Assembly: GCA_945957125.1 (NCBI GenBank)
Contig: CAMFJT010000004.1
Location: 1-64,000 of the forward strand
From: an uncultured Rhodospirillales bacterium
GTDB lineage: Bacteria > Pseudomonadota > Alphaproteobacteria > Reyranellales > Reyranellaceae
DNA length: 64,000 bases
Reading direction: 5' to 3'
In this document: in pieces, positions 25,763 to 34,282 of the stretch
Position numbering within the stretch: position 1 is the first letter of the stretch
Layout: each line of letters begins with the position of its first letter
Translations under genes and position numbers: made by a program
Notes under the pieces: generated by a model
The model's input: the letters and a program-made list of their open reading frames with translations, nothing else
What the model was told of the DNA's origin: nothing
Database searches by the model: none

Positions 25763-26751
25763 ACGCGTCCTGCCTCCATGCCGACGGCAAGCACCGTCTT
25801 TGCCACACCCTCCCCGCTCAACGCGAAGGTCAGGGCGTCGCGATACGCCGAGAACGGAAAGACGCGGCCGGCCGGCGGGTTCAGCCGACCGTCGCCGACC
25901 CAGCCCAGCAGCTCGTCGAGCTCCGCATCGGCCCGCCCGGCCTCGAAGACCTGCGCGAACTGCCGGTAGTCGACGCCGACCAGCGAGGCGCCCTTCATCA
26001 GCGGCAGGTTCGCCGGCAGCGCCGGGATCGGGCCGCCGACGAAGCCGACCACCAGATGGCGCCCGCCCCAGTTCAGCGAACGGAAGGCGGGCTGGAACAG
26101 CGGCCCGCACGCCGGATCGAACACCACGTCGATGCCGCCGCCGGCCGCGGCCCTGAGGCGGTCGCGCCAGCCTTCGACCTCGCGGTCGAGCGTGATGGCC
26201 GCGCCATGCCTTGCCGCCAGCGCCCGCTTCTCCTCCGTCGAGGCGACCGCGATGACCGTGGCGCCGAGCAGGCAACCGACCTGGACCGCGGCCAGCCCGA
26301 CGCCGCCGGCCGCGCCGAACACCAGCAGCTTCTCGCCGGCGGCAAGATGGGCGCGATCGCGCAGGCCGTGCAGCGCCGTCACGTAATTGATGCGAAACCC
26401 GGCCGCCTGCTCGAACGCCATGCCGGCCGGCAGCCGCTTTACCGAGCGGGCATCGGCGATCGCCCGCTCGGCGAAGCCGCCACGCACCTGCGCGATCACC
26501 CGATCCCCGACGGCAAGGCCGCTGACGCCCGCACCGAGCGCGTCGACCCAGCCCGACACCTCGCCGCCCGGGATATGCGGCAGCGGCGGCTTCACCTGGT
26601 AGCGCCCGAGCGCCACGAGCGAATCGACATAGCCGACGCCACAGGCCGCCACCTTGATTCGCACTTCGCCGGCCATGGGCTCGGGCACGGCAATCTCGAC
26701 TTCGGCATAGTCGTCGATCGACGCCAGGGAGTTCGTCCGTATCGCCTTCAT
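25759..26751 (-). CDS. Zinc-independent alcohol dehydrogenase / quinone oxidoreductase family
   Basis: 330 residues from ATG 26751. The medium-chain dehydrogenase layout is visible: an N-terminal GroES-like domain with HIPGGEVSGWVDALGAGVSGLAVGDRV, and a Rossmann domain with VFGAAGGVGLAAVQVG near the middle. There is no structural-zinc cysteine cluster, as in NADPH:quinone reductases. It is translationally coupled to the FAH-fold gene downstream, so the pair may act in succession on an enoyl or oxo-acid. The hairpin at 26793 separates it from the receptor gene upstream. Confidence 0.86.
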   Translation of the reverse strand: MKAIRTNSLASIDDYAEVEIAVPEPMAGEVRIKVAACGVGYVDSLVALGRYQVKPPLPHIPGGEVSGWVDALGAGVSGLAVGDRVIAQVRGGFAERAIADARSVKRLPAGMAFEQAAGFRINYVTALHGLRDRAHLAAGEKLLVFGAAGGVGLAAVQVGCLLGATVIAVASTEEKRALAARHGAAITLDREVEGWRDRLRAAAGGGIDVVFDPACGPLFQPAFRSLNWGGRHLVVGFVGGPIPALPANLPLMKGASLVGVDYRQFAQVFEAGRADAELDELLGWVGDGRLNPPAGRVFPFSAYRDALTFALSGEGVAKTVLAVGMEAGRV

Positions 26752-26792
26752 GCCGCGACCTTGCAGGAAAGTCGGCGCGCCGCAACGATCAT

Positions 26793-26821
26793 GTTCCTCT
26801 CCGCGCAACGCGGGGAGGAAC
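26793..26821 (-). terminator. Strong intergenic hairpin after the receptor gene
   Basis: GTTCCTCTCCGCG (26793-26805) and CGCGGGGAGGAAC (26809-26821) pair over 13 bases with one mismatch and a CAA loop. It lies 15 bp beyond the stop of the leftward substrate-binding-protein gene and 42 bp before the next start. No T-tract follows, so it may slow or process the transcript rather than end it. It could also be a small repetitive element. Confidence 0.5.
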
Positions 26822-26835
26822 ACGAAGCCACGCCG

Positions 26836-28404
26836 CTACTTCTTCGCCGCGCCCCAGAACACCATGACGGGCGGCAGGGGCGAGAGCGTGACGATCGCGT
26901 CGCGCGCCGCGCCGAAGCCGCGCCATTCGCCGAGCGGGATGTGGGTGACGACCTGCAGGGCACGGGTCTGCACGGCGGCGGCGGCGGCCTTCTTCTCGGC
27001 CTCGGTGGTGGCCTGGGTGAACCGGTCGCGCAGCGTCTCGAGCTCGGCATCGCACGGCCAGCCGGAGCGCGCCTTCTCGCAGGTCGCCACCAGCAGCGGC
27101 GTCATCAGCGGGTCGAGGATGTCGAGCTGCGACCAGCTCGTGCCATAGGCGTTCCAGCCGCCTTCGGACGGCGGGCCCTTCTTGCTCACCAGGCGCGAGA
27201 CCATGCTCTGCCAGTCCATCGGCTGGATATCGACCTTGATGCCGACCTTCTCGAGCTGCGCCTTCGCGACGGCTGGAATGTTCTTCATGACGCCGAGATC
27301 GGTCGGCTGCGGCATGACGATCGGCGTGCCGTCGTATTTCGCCTCGGCCAGCAGCGCCTTGGCCTTCTCGACATTGCCTTCGATCAGGCCGTCCGTGCCG
27401 GCCGTCGAGGCGAACGGCGAGTCGCAGGTGAACATCGCCTTGCAGGTCCGGTAGAACTGGCTGTTGCCGATATTGGCCTGCAGGAAGTCCTCCTGGCTGA
27501 GCGCATAGGCGATCGCCTGGCGCACCTTCTGGTCGTTCAGCGGCGGCTGCAGCCAGTTCGGCCGGAAAGTGAGCTGATTCCAGCTCGTGCCTTGCAGCAG
27601 CCGGATCCCCTTAGCCTTCTCGACCACCGGCAGATGGTCGAAATTGACCGCCTGCAGCCAGTCGACCTCGCCGTTGATCAGCGCGTTGACCTGCGTCTCC
27701 GGGTCGGGGATCCAGATCCACTCGACCCTGTCGACCAGCACCGTCTTGCCGCCGGCCAGCCCCGAGGGCGGCTCGGCGCGCGGCTTGTATTTCGGGTTCT
27801 TCACGAAGACGATCTTCTCGCCCGGCTTCCACTCGTCGCGCTTGAGGATGAACGGCCCGGAGCCGGTCGCCTCGTCGATCTGCTTGAACGGGTCGGTCTC
27901 GGCCACCCGCTTCGGCATCATGAAGGGCACCACGACCGACGGCTTGCCGAGCGCCGCCAGCATTGGCCCGAACCGCTGCTTGAGCACGATCTGGAAGGTC
28001 TTGCCGTCGACGACCTTGTATTCGGACAGATACGAGGCGAGCTTCTGCCCCATCGAATCGCGCGCCGACCAGCGCTTGAGCGAGGCGACGCAATCCTCTG
28101 CCGTGACAGGCTGGCCGTCGTGCCATTCGAGTCCGTCGCGCAAGGTGAAGGTCCACGTCAACCCGTCCTCGCTGGTCTTCCAGGTGTCGACCATCTGCGG
28201 CCGGATCTGGAACGCCGCATCCATCGAGAACAGCGTGTCGTAGACCATGTAGCCGTAGGACCGCGTGACGTAGGCGCCGCTCCAGATCGGATCGATGATC
28301 TTCACGTCCGAATCCATGACGGCCCTGATCGTCTGCGCCGGCGCGACCGGCGCAAACGACGCGACCGCCAGGACGGTCGATACGGCAGCAAGCAAACGAC
28401 GCAT
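26836..28404 (-). CDS. ABC transporter substrate-binding protein, family 5
   Basis: 522 residues from ATG 28404. The signal peptide ends at APVAPAQ (about residue 24). The mature protein has DGLTWTFTLRDGLEWHDGQPVTAEDC, the family-5 signature, and a typical two-lobe length. No membrane or ATPase genes accompany it; the nearest are in the operon starting at 24637, which has its own receptor. It follows the GGT/DUF917/hydantoinase operon on the same strand, across a repeat element, so it may collect a gamma-glutamyl or cyclic-amide substrate for those enzymes. Confidence 0.9.
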   Translation of the reverse strand: MRRLLAAVSTVLAVASFAPVAPAQTIRAVMDSDVKIIDPIWSGAYVTRSYGYMVYDTLFSMDAAFQIRPQMVDTWKTSEDGLTWTFTLRDGLEWHDGQPVTAEDCVASLKRWSARDSMGQKLASYLSEYKVVDGKTFQIVLKQRFGPMLAALGKPSVVVPFMMPKRVAETDPFKQIDEATGSGPFILKRDEWKPGEKIVFVKNPKYKPRAEPPSGLAGGKTVLVDRVEWIWIPDPETQVNALINGEVDWLQAVNFDHLPVVEKAKGIRLLQGTSWNQLTFRPNWLQPPLNDQKVRQAIAYALSQEDFLQANIGNSQFYRTCKAMFTCDSPFASTAGTDGLIEGNVEKAKALLAEAKYDGTPIVMPQPTDLGVMKNIPAVAKAQLEKVGIKVDIQPMDWQSMVSRLVSKKGPPSEGGWNAYGTSWSQLDILDPLMTPLLVATCEKARSGWPCDAELETLRDRFTQATTEAEKKAAAAAVQTRALQVVTHIPLGEWRGFGAARDAIVTLSPLPPVMVFWGAAKK

Positions 28405-28425
28405 CACGATCTCCTTGCAAACCCT

Positions 28426-28520
28426 CCGTCGTCCCGACCGGAGCGAAGCGACCTCTTCATACAACGTCCGCCGACATGAGGAGGTCCCTCGACTACGCTA
28501 CGCTCCGCTCGGGACGACGG
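28426..28520. repeat. Imperfect ~95 bp inverted repeat overlapping the hydantoinase 3' end
   Basis: The left arm 28426-28460 and right arm 28476-28520 are complementary, both beginning CCGTCGTCCCGA on their outer ends and ending ACCTC-TCAT at the centre. The left arm lacks about ten bases present in the right (around the TAGTCGAGG segment). The right arm contains the stop codon (28495-28493) and the preceding eight or so codons of the leftward hydantoinase gene, so this intergenic element has supplied that protein's C-terminus. Confidence 0.8.
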
Positions 28521-30052
28521 GCGTTAGCCGCGATATCCCCGACCACGCGGACCCGCACCCGCAGCGTGTCGCCGGAAAGATAGGCCAGCGGCAGGTCCTC
28601 TGCCTCGACCGTCTTCAGCGTGCGCTCCTCGGCGCCCGAGGCGACGGCCCGGGCGCGGGCTTCGGCGGCCGCCGTCTCGAGCGCGCGATCGCGGCCCATG
28701 CCGCTCAGGATGCGGTCGACCTCGCCGCTCACCTGCGCGATGCCGGCGCCGACGGCGTTGGCGATGGCATGGTGCTCGACGCGCACGACCTCCGACGCCC
28801 CCTCGACCGTGTCGGGGATGAGGAAGCTGCCGCCGCCGACCGCCAGCAGCGGCAGGTCGCCCGCCTCGGTCTTCATGCGGTCCATGCCCTCGGCGATCAT
28901 CTCGCGCATGCGCCGCAGCGTCGCCTCGACCATCGCCTTCGGCAGGCCGGCGACCTTGCTCCGGTCGCCGATGTCGGCGACGCCCGCGGCCACGGCGATG
29001 TCGGTCGCCGTGAGCTGCCGGCCGCCGAACACCAGTGCCTCGCGGGTCAGCCGGTAGCCGACGCTGCCCGGCCCGATCGCCTGCGTGTCTGCCGCGATCT
29101 CCGTGCCGCCGCCCAGCCCGATCGACAGCAGGTCGGGCATGCGGAACAGCGTGCGCACGCCGCCGATCTCGACCGTGCTGTTGGCCTCGCGCGGGAAGCC
29201 CGCCTTGAGATAGCCGATGTCGCTGGTCGTGCCGCCGACATCGACCACGACCCCATCCTCGACGCCGGAGAGGAAGGCTGCACCGCGCATGCTGTTGGTC
29301 GGCCCCGAGGCGAAGCAATAGACCGGAAAGGCCTCCGCGACCTCGGCGCGCATGATCGTGCCGTCGTTCTGGGTCAGGTAGAGCGGCGCCTGGATGCCGC
29401 TGTCGCGCAGGGCATCGACGAAGGCGCGCGTGGTCTTGTGTGCGAGGTCCTGCAGGCAGGCGTTGAGCAGCGCCACGTTTTCGCGCTCCAGCAGGCCGAT
29501 GCGGCCGAGCTCGCTCGACAGCGTGACATGCAGGTCCGGATTCTCGCGCCGCAGGATCTCGGCCGCCTCGACCTCGCATTCGTTGGTCAGCGGCGAGAAC
29601 ACGGCGGAGACCGCGACCGAGCGGACGCCCGCCTCCGAGATGTGCCCCGCCGCTTCGCGGATCGCGTCGCGATCCATCGGCACCAGCGGTCGGCCGTCAT
29701 ATTCGTGACCGCCACGCACCATGTGGACCGTGCCGCGCACGAGGCCCGCGAGGTCCTTCGGCCAGTCGACGAACGGCGGCAGCGAGGCGCCGGAGGGCAG
29801 GCCGATGCGCAATGCCGATACCTTGTTCAGCCCGCGCCTCTGTACCACGGCATTGGTGAAGTGCGTGGTGCCGATCATCACGCCGTCGAGCCCGGCCGCG
29901 CCCTCTCCGTCGAGCACCAGCCCGAGCACCGTGCGCACGCCGCCCAGCACGTCCTCGGTGGTCGGCGTCTTGACGCCCTTCACCACCTTGCCGTCGACGA
30001 TCAGGGCGGCGTCGGTGTTGGTGCCGCCGACATCGATGCCGATCCGCTTCAT
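28493..30052 (-). CDS. Hydantoinase/oxoprolinase A-type protein
   Basis: 519 residues; ATG 30052 overlaps the DUF917 stop by four bases (ATGA). The N-terminal actin-like ATPase motif GIDVGGTNTDAALI, GTTHFTNAVVQRRGL, and the second phosphate motif VVDVGGTTSDIG identify the HyuA family. It is shorter than full oxoprolinases and no HyuB partner follows. It likely couples ATP hydrolysis to opening of a five-membered cyclic amide. The final ARRPERSVA residues are encoded by a repeat element and are not expected in relatives. It belongs to an operon with DUF917 and gamma-glutamyltransferase genes. Confidence 0.9.
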   Translation of the reverse strand: MKRIGIDVGGTNTDAALIVDGKVVKGVKTPTTEDVLGGVRTVLGLVLDGEGAAGLDGVMIGTTHFTNAVVQRRGLNKVSALRIGLPSGASLPPFVDWPKDLAGLVRGTVHMVRGGHEYDGRPLVPMDRDAIREAAGHISEAGVRSVAVSAVFSPLTNECEVEAAEILRRENPDLHVTLSSELGRIGLLERENVALLNACLQDLAHKTTRAFVDALRDSGIQAPLYLTQNDGTIMRAEVAEAFPVYCFASGPTNSMRGAAFLSGVEDGVVVDVGGTTSDIGYLKAGFPREANSTVEIGGVRTLFRMPDLLSIGLGGGTEIAADTQAIGPGSVGYRLTREALVFGGRQLTATDIAVAAGVADIGDRSKVAGLPKAMVEATLRRMREMIAEGMDRMKTEAGDLPLLAVGGGSFLIPDTVEGASEVVRVEHHAIANAVGAGIAQVSGEVDRILSGMGRDRALETAAAEARARAVASGAEERTLKTVEAEDLPLAYLSGDTLRVRVRVVGDIAANARRPERSVA

Positions 30053-31134
30053 TGGCCCCTGCCCGCGAGAACCGTCCGGAAATCGAAGTCGTAGCCGAAG
30101 GCGCGCGGACCGGTCGCCGCCAGCGCTCTCTGAGTCAGGAAGAAATCGGGCACCGGCAGCACCACGACGCTGACCCGCTGGCCGTAGCGGATCATCTCCG
30201 TGCCGATCGCCTCGCCCGAGACGCTGTCCATGACGCAGATGATCTCCGGCGTCGTCACCTGCACCTCGCCGTCGCGCCACGCCGCGGCGAACTCGTTCTG
30301 GAAGGCGAGCTCCAGCGAGGCGCCGCGATCGCCGTCGAGCCCCTCGATGCGCACCGTGCCGCGCAAAAAACCTTCCGTCGCGCGGCGGCTCACGTCGTGG
30401 ACCTTGCCCCTGAACAGCACGGCGCCCTTCTCGGCCTCGACCAGCGCGGCGATCGGATCGTCATGACGCCGCCGCGCCTCGTGGACGGTGCGTCCGATGC
30501 GGATCGCCTTGGTCGTGCTGTGCAGGATGGCGTGGTCCTTGACCTCGCGGCCGGTGCGCGGCGCCTTGCAGGTGGCCGCGACCGAGCCCATCTCGGTCAG
30601 CGCCTTGCGCGCGATCCGCTCCATCCATTTCGGGCTCTCGGCGCGCGGGATGATCAGCTCGGTGTCGCGGATGTCGGCCAGCACCAGCGGCAACATCGGC
30701 AGCTCGTCGATCGCGAAGCTCGACATCTGCGTCTCGGGAAAGGCGCGGCCCATCGCGTCGGCGTCGACCACCGGCAGGCCGGTCACCGCCGCGACCATCA
30801 GCGGCTGCAGGGCGTTGGTCCCGCCGATCTCGCCCGACATGACCGCGCGCACCTCGCGGCCCAGGTACTTCTGCATCGCGACCAGCGGCTTGACGGCGAA
30901 GCGCGGGTCCGACAATCGCTCGCGCCCGACCAACGGCGCGCCCATGCTCGACACCAGCGCGACAGCATCGTCGTCCGCCAGTTCCATCGGATCGATCAGC
31001 GAGACGCGCGTGCCGGTCTCGTACAGAGTGCGCAGGTTGAGGCCGGCGAGGTAGGGATTGCCGCCGCCGCCGGCGCCGAGGATCCAGGCGCCGGTGGCCA
31101 GCAGGTCGATCTCGTCGGGTTCGATGGTGCGCAT
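30049..31134 (-). CDS. DUF917 family protein (S-methyl-thiohydantoin desulfurase-like)
   Basis: 361 residues. ATG 31134 overlaps the transferase stop by one base. It begins with the DUF917 pattern (MRTIEPDEIDLLATGAWILG), then GAGGGGNPYLAGL, VMSGEIGGTNALQPLMVAA and VVDADAMGRAFPE, all typical of this family. Members are regularly encoded beside hydantoinase A genes and are thought to help in cyclic-amide or thiohydantoin catabolism. It is translationally coupled on both sides, so its product probably works with HyuA in stoichiometric amounts. Confidence 0.88.
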   Translation of the reverse strand: MRTIEPDEIDLLATGAWILGAGGGGNPYLAGLNLRTLYETGTRVSLIDPMELADDDAVALVSSMGAPLVGRERLSDPRFAVKPLVAMQKYLGREVRAVMSGEIGGTNALQPLMVAAVTGLPVVDADAMGRAFPETQMSSFAIDELPMLPLVLADIRDTELIIPRAESPKWMERIARKALTEMGSVAATCKAPRTGREVKDHAILHSTTKAIRIGRTVHEARRRHDDPIAALVEAEKGAVLFRGKVHDVSRRATEGFLRGTVRIEGLDGDRGASLELAFQNEFAAAWRDGEVQVTTPEIICVMDSVSGEAIGTEMIRYGQRVSVVVLPVPDFFLTQRALAATGPRAFGYDFDFRTVLAGRGQ

Positions 31135-32849
31135 CACGCCCCCTTCCCGGCCGCGGCGCGCGCGGCGATCCCGCGCGGATCGGTGAAGAAGTGCGTGCCC
31201 TTGCGCGCCAACCCGCCGCCCAGGCCGAGCGGCGTGCCGTCGGCGCGCCAGCAGGCCGCGCCGGTCATGCCGCCGTCCTCCCGGAAATCGATCGCGCACA
31301 TGCCGCCGGCGACATGGTCGACGGCGACTACCGGATGGCCCATCGCCGCCAGCGCGGAGCGCACCGGCTCGGGGAAGCCCTTCTCGATCTCCGCCTCCTG
31401 CCCCTGCGTGAAGACGCGCGGCGCCTCGACCGCCTCCTGCAGGCTCATGCCGTGATCGACGATGTTGAGCACCGCCTGCATAGCCGCGGCGGGGATGCGA
31501 TGCGCGCCGGGCAGGCCGAGCGCGAAGATCGGCCGGCCGTCGCGCTTGCCGATCAGCGCGGTGATGCCACTGGTAATGCGCTTGCCGGGCATCAGCGACA
31601 GCGCGTGCCCGGGATGCGGATCGAACAGCAGCATGTAGTTGTTCGGAATGATGCCCGTGCCCGGAATCATGAGGCGCGAGCCGAACAGGCTGTTGAGCGT
31701 CTGGGTCGAGGTGACGACGTTGCCCTCGGCGTCGGCGACGGTGACGTGCGTGGTATTCTGCGATTCGTTCGACAGCACACGCGATTCGAAGGTGCCGGCG
31801 CGGTTCGTCCGGATCTGCGCGCGGCACTCGGCGGCGTAGTCCTTGGAGATCAAGCGGGCCATCGGCACGTCGACGAACGCCGGATCGGCGGTCGCCGCGC
31901 GCCGGTCGGCCGCCGCGATCTTGAGGCATTCGAGCACGAGATGGACGGTCTCGGGCGTGCCGAAACCCAGCGCCCCGAGATCGAATGCCTCGAGCATGTT
32001 GAGGATCTGGATGGTGTGGACGCCGCCCGAGCAGGGCGGCGGCGGCCCGACGATCTCGACGCCGCGATAGGTGCCGCGCACCGGCTCGCGCTGCACCGTG
32101 CGGTATTGCTCGAGATCCTGGAAGCGGACGAACGAGCCCGCCTTCTCGAGATAATCGGCGACCTGGCGGCCGAGCGCGCCGCCGTAGAGCAGGCCTGGTC
32201 CGTGTTGCGCGATGGCGCGCAGGGTTTCGGCATAGTCGGCCTGCACCAGCAGGTCGCCCGCCACGAGCGGCTTACCGCCCGGGAGGAAGACCGCGGCGAT
32301 CGCGGCGTCCTTGCAGAGGTCGAACACGCAATCGGCGATCGACGTGGCGAGGTAGGGTGTAACGGCGAAGCCGCGCGCGGCGTGACGAATGGCGGGCTCG
32401 ATCAGGGTCGCGAGCGGCAGGCGACCAAACCGTTCGACGACCTCGCACCAGGCCTTCAGGTTGCCCGGCACGGCAACGGCTTTCGGTCCGACCCGGTTGG
32501 CCCAGCCTTCGGTTTCCATATAGGCCGGCCAGGTATCCGACACCGGCGTGAAGCTGTCGGGCCGGGTCGAGGACGGCGCCGTCGACAGCCCGTCGATCAC
32601 GACTTCCCGCCCGTCGGCGAGGTGGATCAGGGCGGTGCCGCCGCCGAAGATGCCGACCATCATCGGCTCGACGACGGTCAGCGTGAACAGCGCCGCGACA
32701 GTCGCATCGATCGCATTACCGCCGCAGGCGAAGATCTCCGCCGCCGCGGCCGAGGCCAGTGGATGGTTGGTCACCGCCATGCCGCGCGCCGCCGTCACCG
32801 GCGTCTTCTCGCAGGCGAAGACCGTGCCCGCGCGCTCTTTCCACGTCAT
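31134..32849 (-). CDS. Gamma-glutamyltransferase-family protein
   Basis: 571 residues. ATG 32849 has GGGGAG six bases upstream. N-terminal nucleophile hydrolase: the autoprocessing site is at Thr366 in QNTTHVTVAD, matching the TTH motif of gamma-glutamyltransferases. Other signatures are FGGGTALIHL, PGNLKAWCE and GLGGGLARKG near the end. No signal peptide is evident, unlike periplasmic GGTs, so it may act in the cytoplasm. First gene of the operon with DUF917 and HyuA, suggesting removal or transfer of a gamma-glutamyl group before cyclic-amide opening. Confidence 0.88.
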   Translation of the reverse strand: MTWKERAGTVFACEKTPVTAARGMAVTNHPLASAAAAEIFACGGNAIDATVAALFTLTVVEPMMVGIFGGGTALIHLADGREVVIDGLSTAPSSTRPDSFTPVSDTWPAYMETEGWANRVGPKAVAVPGNLKAWCEVVERFGRLPLATLIEPAIRHAARGFAVTPYLATSIADCVFDLCKDAAIAAVFLPGGKPLVAGDLLVQADYAETLRAIAQHGPGLLYGGALGRQVADYLEKAGSFVRFQDLEQYRTVQREPVRGTYRGVEIVGPPPPCSGGVHTIQILNMLEAFDLGALGFGTPETVHLVLECLKIAAADRRAATADPAFVDVPMARLISKDYAAECRAQIRTNRAGTFESRVLSNESQNTTHVTVADAEGNVVTSTQTLNSLFGSRLMIPGTGIIPNNYMLLFDPHPGHALSLMPGKRITSGITALIGKRDGRPIFALGLPGAHRIPAAAMQAVLNIVDHGMSLQEAVEAPRVFTQGQEAEIEKGFPEPVRSALAAMGHPVVAVDHVAGGMCAIDFREDGGMTGAACWRADGTPLGLGGGLARKGTHFFTDPRGIAARAAAGKGA

Positions 32850-33085
32850 CGCTGCTCCCCTTCGCTCCACCCTCTTTGGCAGTTCCGCCGGGGGCGCGCC
32901 ACTCCAGTCGCGCGCCCATCGGCGCTAGCTTTGTTTGCCTGGTCGCTTCTTGCCCTGAGTCATGCTCTTGCCGAGAGCGACGCAAAATTGGCGCCTATGA
33001 GTGGCGCCCCCAGCGGAAGGCAAAGGTTGCGGAGTCGATATCGCCGGAGGACGATGCGTGCCAGATCCCTGCAAGGACGGCTCCC

Positions 33086-34006
33086 ATGAAAGCGGCGTAT
33101 ATCGAGAAATTCGGCGGCCCCGAGGTCCTCACCTATGGCGACCTTCCAGATCCGGTCGCGGGGTCGGGCCAGGTGGTCGTCGGCACCGCGGCGGCCAGCA
33201 TCAACGCGGCCGACTGGAAGGTCTGCGCCGGCGAGTATGGCGGCACGCCGCGCTTCCCGATGATCCTCGGCCGTGACTTCTCCGGCGTGGTCGGCACCGT
33301 CGGACCGGGCGTGCACGACCTGAAGGCCGGCGATGAAGTGTTCGGCGTGCTCGAAGCTGGCCGCGACGGGACCTACTGCACGAAGATCGCGGTCGGCGCC
33401 GCCATCGTCGCGAAGAAGCCCGCCGGCATGAGCCACGTCGAGGCTGCCGCGCTCGCCCTCACCGGCCTCACCGCGCTGTGCTCGATCGAGGATTGCCTGA
33501 AGCTGAAGCCGGGCGAGACGATCCTGATCCAGGGCGGCGCGGGCGGCGTGGCGAGCTTCGCCATCCAGGTCGCCAGGCATATCGGCGCACGGGTCGTCAC
33601 CACCGCCAGCGCGGCCAACCGGGACTATCTGCGCGCGCTCGGCGCCGACGAGGTCATCGACTACAACACGACCGACTTCACGACAGCGGTGAAGGACTGC
33701 GACGCGGTGTTCGATACCGTCGGCGGCGACGTCGCGACCCGATCGTTCGCCGTCCTCAAGCCCGGCGGCCGCGCCGCCTTCATCGCCTCGGGCGCGCAGG
33801 CGCCGAAGCCGGCGCGCGCCGACGTAACCTCACTGCGCCCGGCCGTCGGCCGCGACCGCCCGCACCTCGAGCGCATCCTCGAGCTGCGCCGCATCGGCGC
33901 CGTCCGCGCCCCGCACGTCGTGGAGTACCGCCTGGCGCAGGCCGCCGACGCCCTCGCCGTCAGCGCGGCCCGTCACCTGAAAGGCAAGCTGGTCCTCACG
34001 ATGTGA
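33086..34006 (+). CDS. NADPH:quinone oxidoreductase-type dehydrogenase
   Basis: 306 residues from ATG 33086, preceded by AAGGACGG. MKAAYIEKFGGPEVL and LGRDFSGVVGTVGPGVHDLKAGDEVFGV form the GroES-like domain; IQGGAGGVASFAIQVARHIGA is the dinucleotide-binding turn. It is a medium-chain dehydrogenase without zinc ligands. It is divergent from the GGT operon and followed by a repeat element, so it is probably a single-gene transcription unit. Substrate unknown. Confidence 0.87.
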   Translation: MKAAYIEKFGGPEVLTYGDLPDPVAGSGQVVVGTAAASINAADWKVCAGEYGGTPRFPMILGRDFSGVVGTVGPGVHDLKAGDEVFGVLEAGRDGTYCTKIAVGAAIVAKKPAGMSHVEAAALALTGLTALCSIEDCLKLKPGETILIQGGAGGVASFAIQVARHIGARVVTTASAANRDYLRALGADEVIDYNTTDFTTAVKDCDAVFDTVGGDVATRSFAVLKPGGRAAFIASGAQAPKPARADVTSLRPAVGRDRPHLERILELRRIGAVRAPHVVEYRLAQAADALAVSAARHLKGKLVLTM

Positions 34007-34095
34007 GGGCCGCAGATCAGACCTGAATTGGCGAGCGCAGGCGTGTTGCCGTCCCCACCCGGCCTCCCCGTACGACGCAGGGCAATTGCCTATTG

Positions 34096-34234
34096 GATTT
34101 CCCTCCCCCGTCTTCGGGGGAGGTGGCGCGGTAATCCGCGACGGAGGGGGGCAAGAGTCGCGGCGTGCATGATTTTGACCCCCTCCGTCCGCGTAAGACG
34201 CGGCCACCTCCCCCGAAGACGGGGGAGGGAAATC
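34096..34234. repeat. 139 bp compound inverted repeat, copy 1
   Basis: The outer arms (about 34096-34151 and 34181-34234) are inverted copies. Each arm contains two hairpins of its own: CCTCCCCC-GTCTTC-GGGGGAGG, then CGCGG-TAAT-CCGCG in the left arm or CCGCG-TCTTA-CGCGG in the right. A second copy with the same arms but a different centre is at 51890-52029. The layout resembles a miniature palindromic mobile element. It lies between the rightward quinone oxidoreductase and the leftward GST gene. No open frame is carried. Confidence 0.9.
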
Positions 34235-34282
34235 TTCGTGCGACAGCCCCCGGGGGGAGGCCTCAGCCGCCTCGTCTGCCGC

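Noticed and set aside
28295-30094. Open frame of about 600 codons opposite the hydantoinase gene
   Set aside because: It is antisense to the HyuA gene, and no start signal or family similarity supports it.
32950-32985. TCATGCTCTTGCCG match to the outer arm of the 12481 palindrome
   Set aside because: Only about 14 bases match, and the sequence forms its own small GCTCT/AGAGC hairpin. There is no GGACCGCG core, so it is not counted as a copy.
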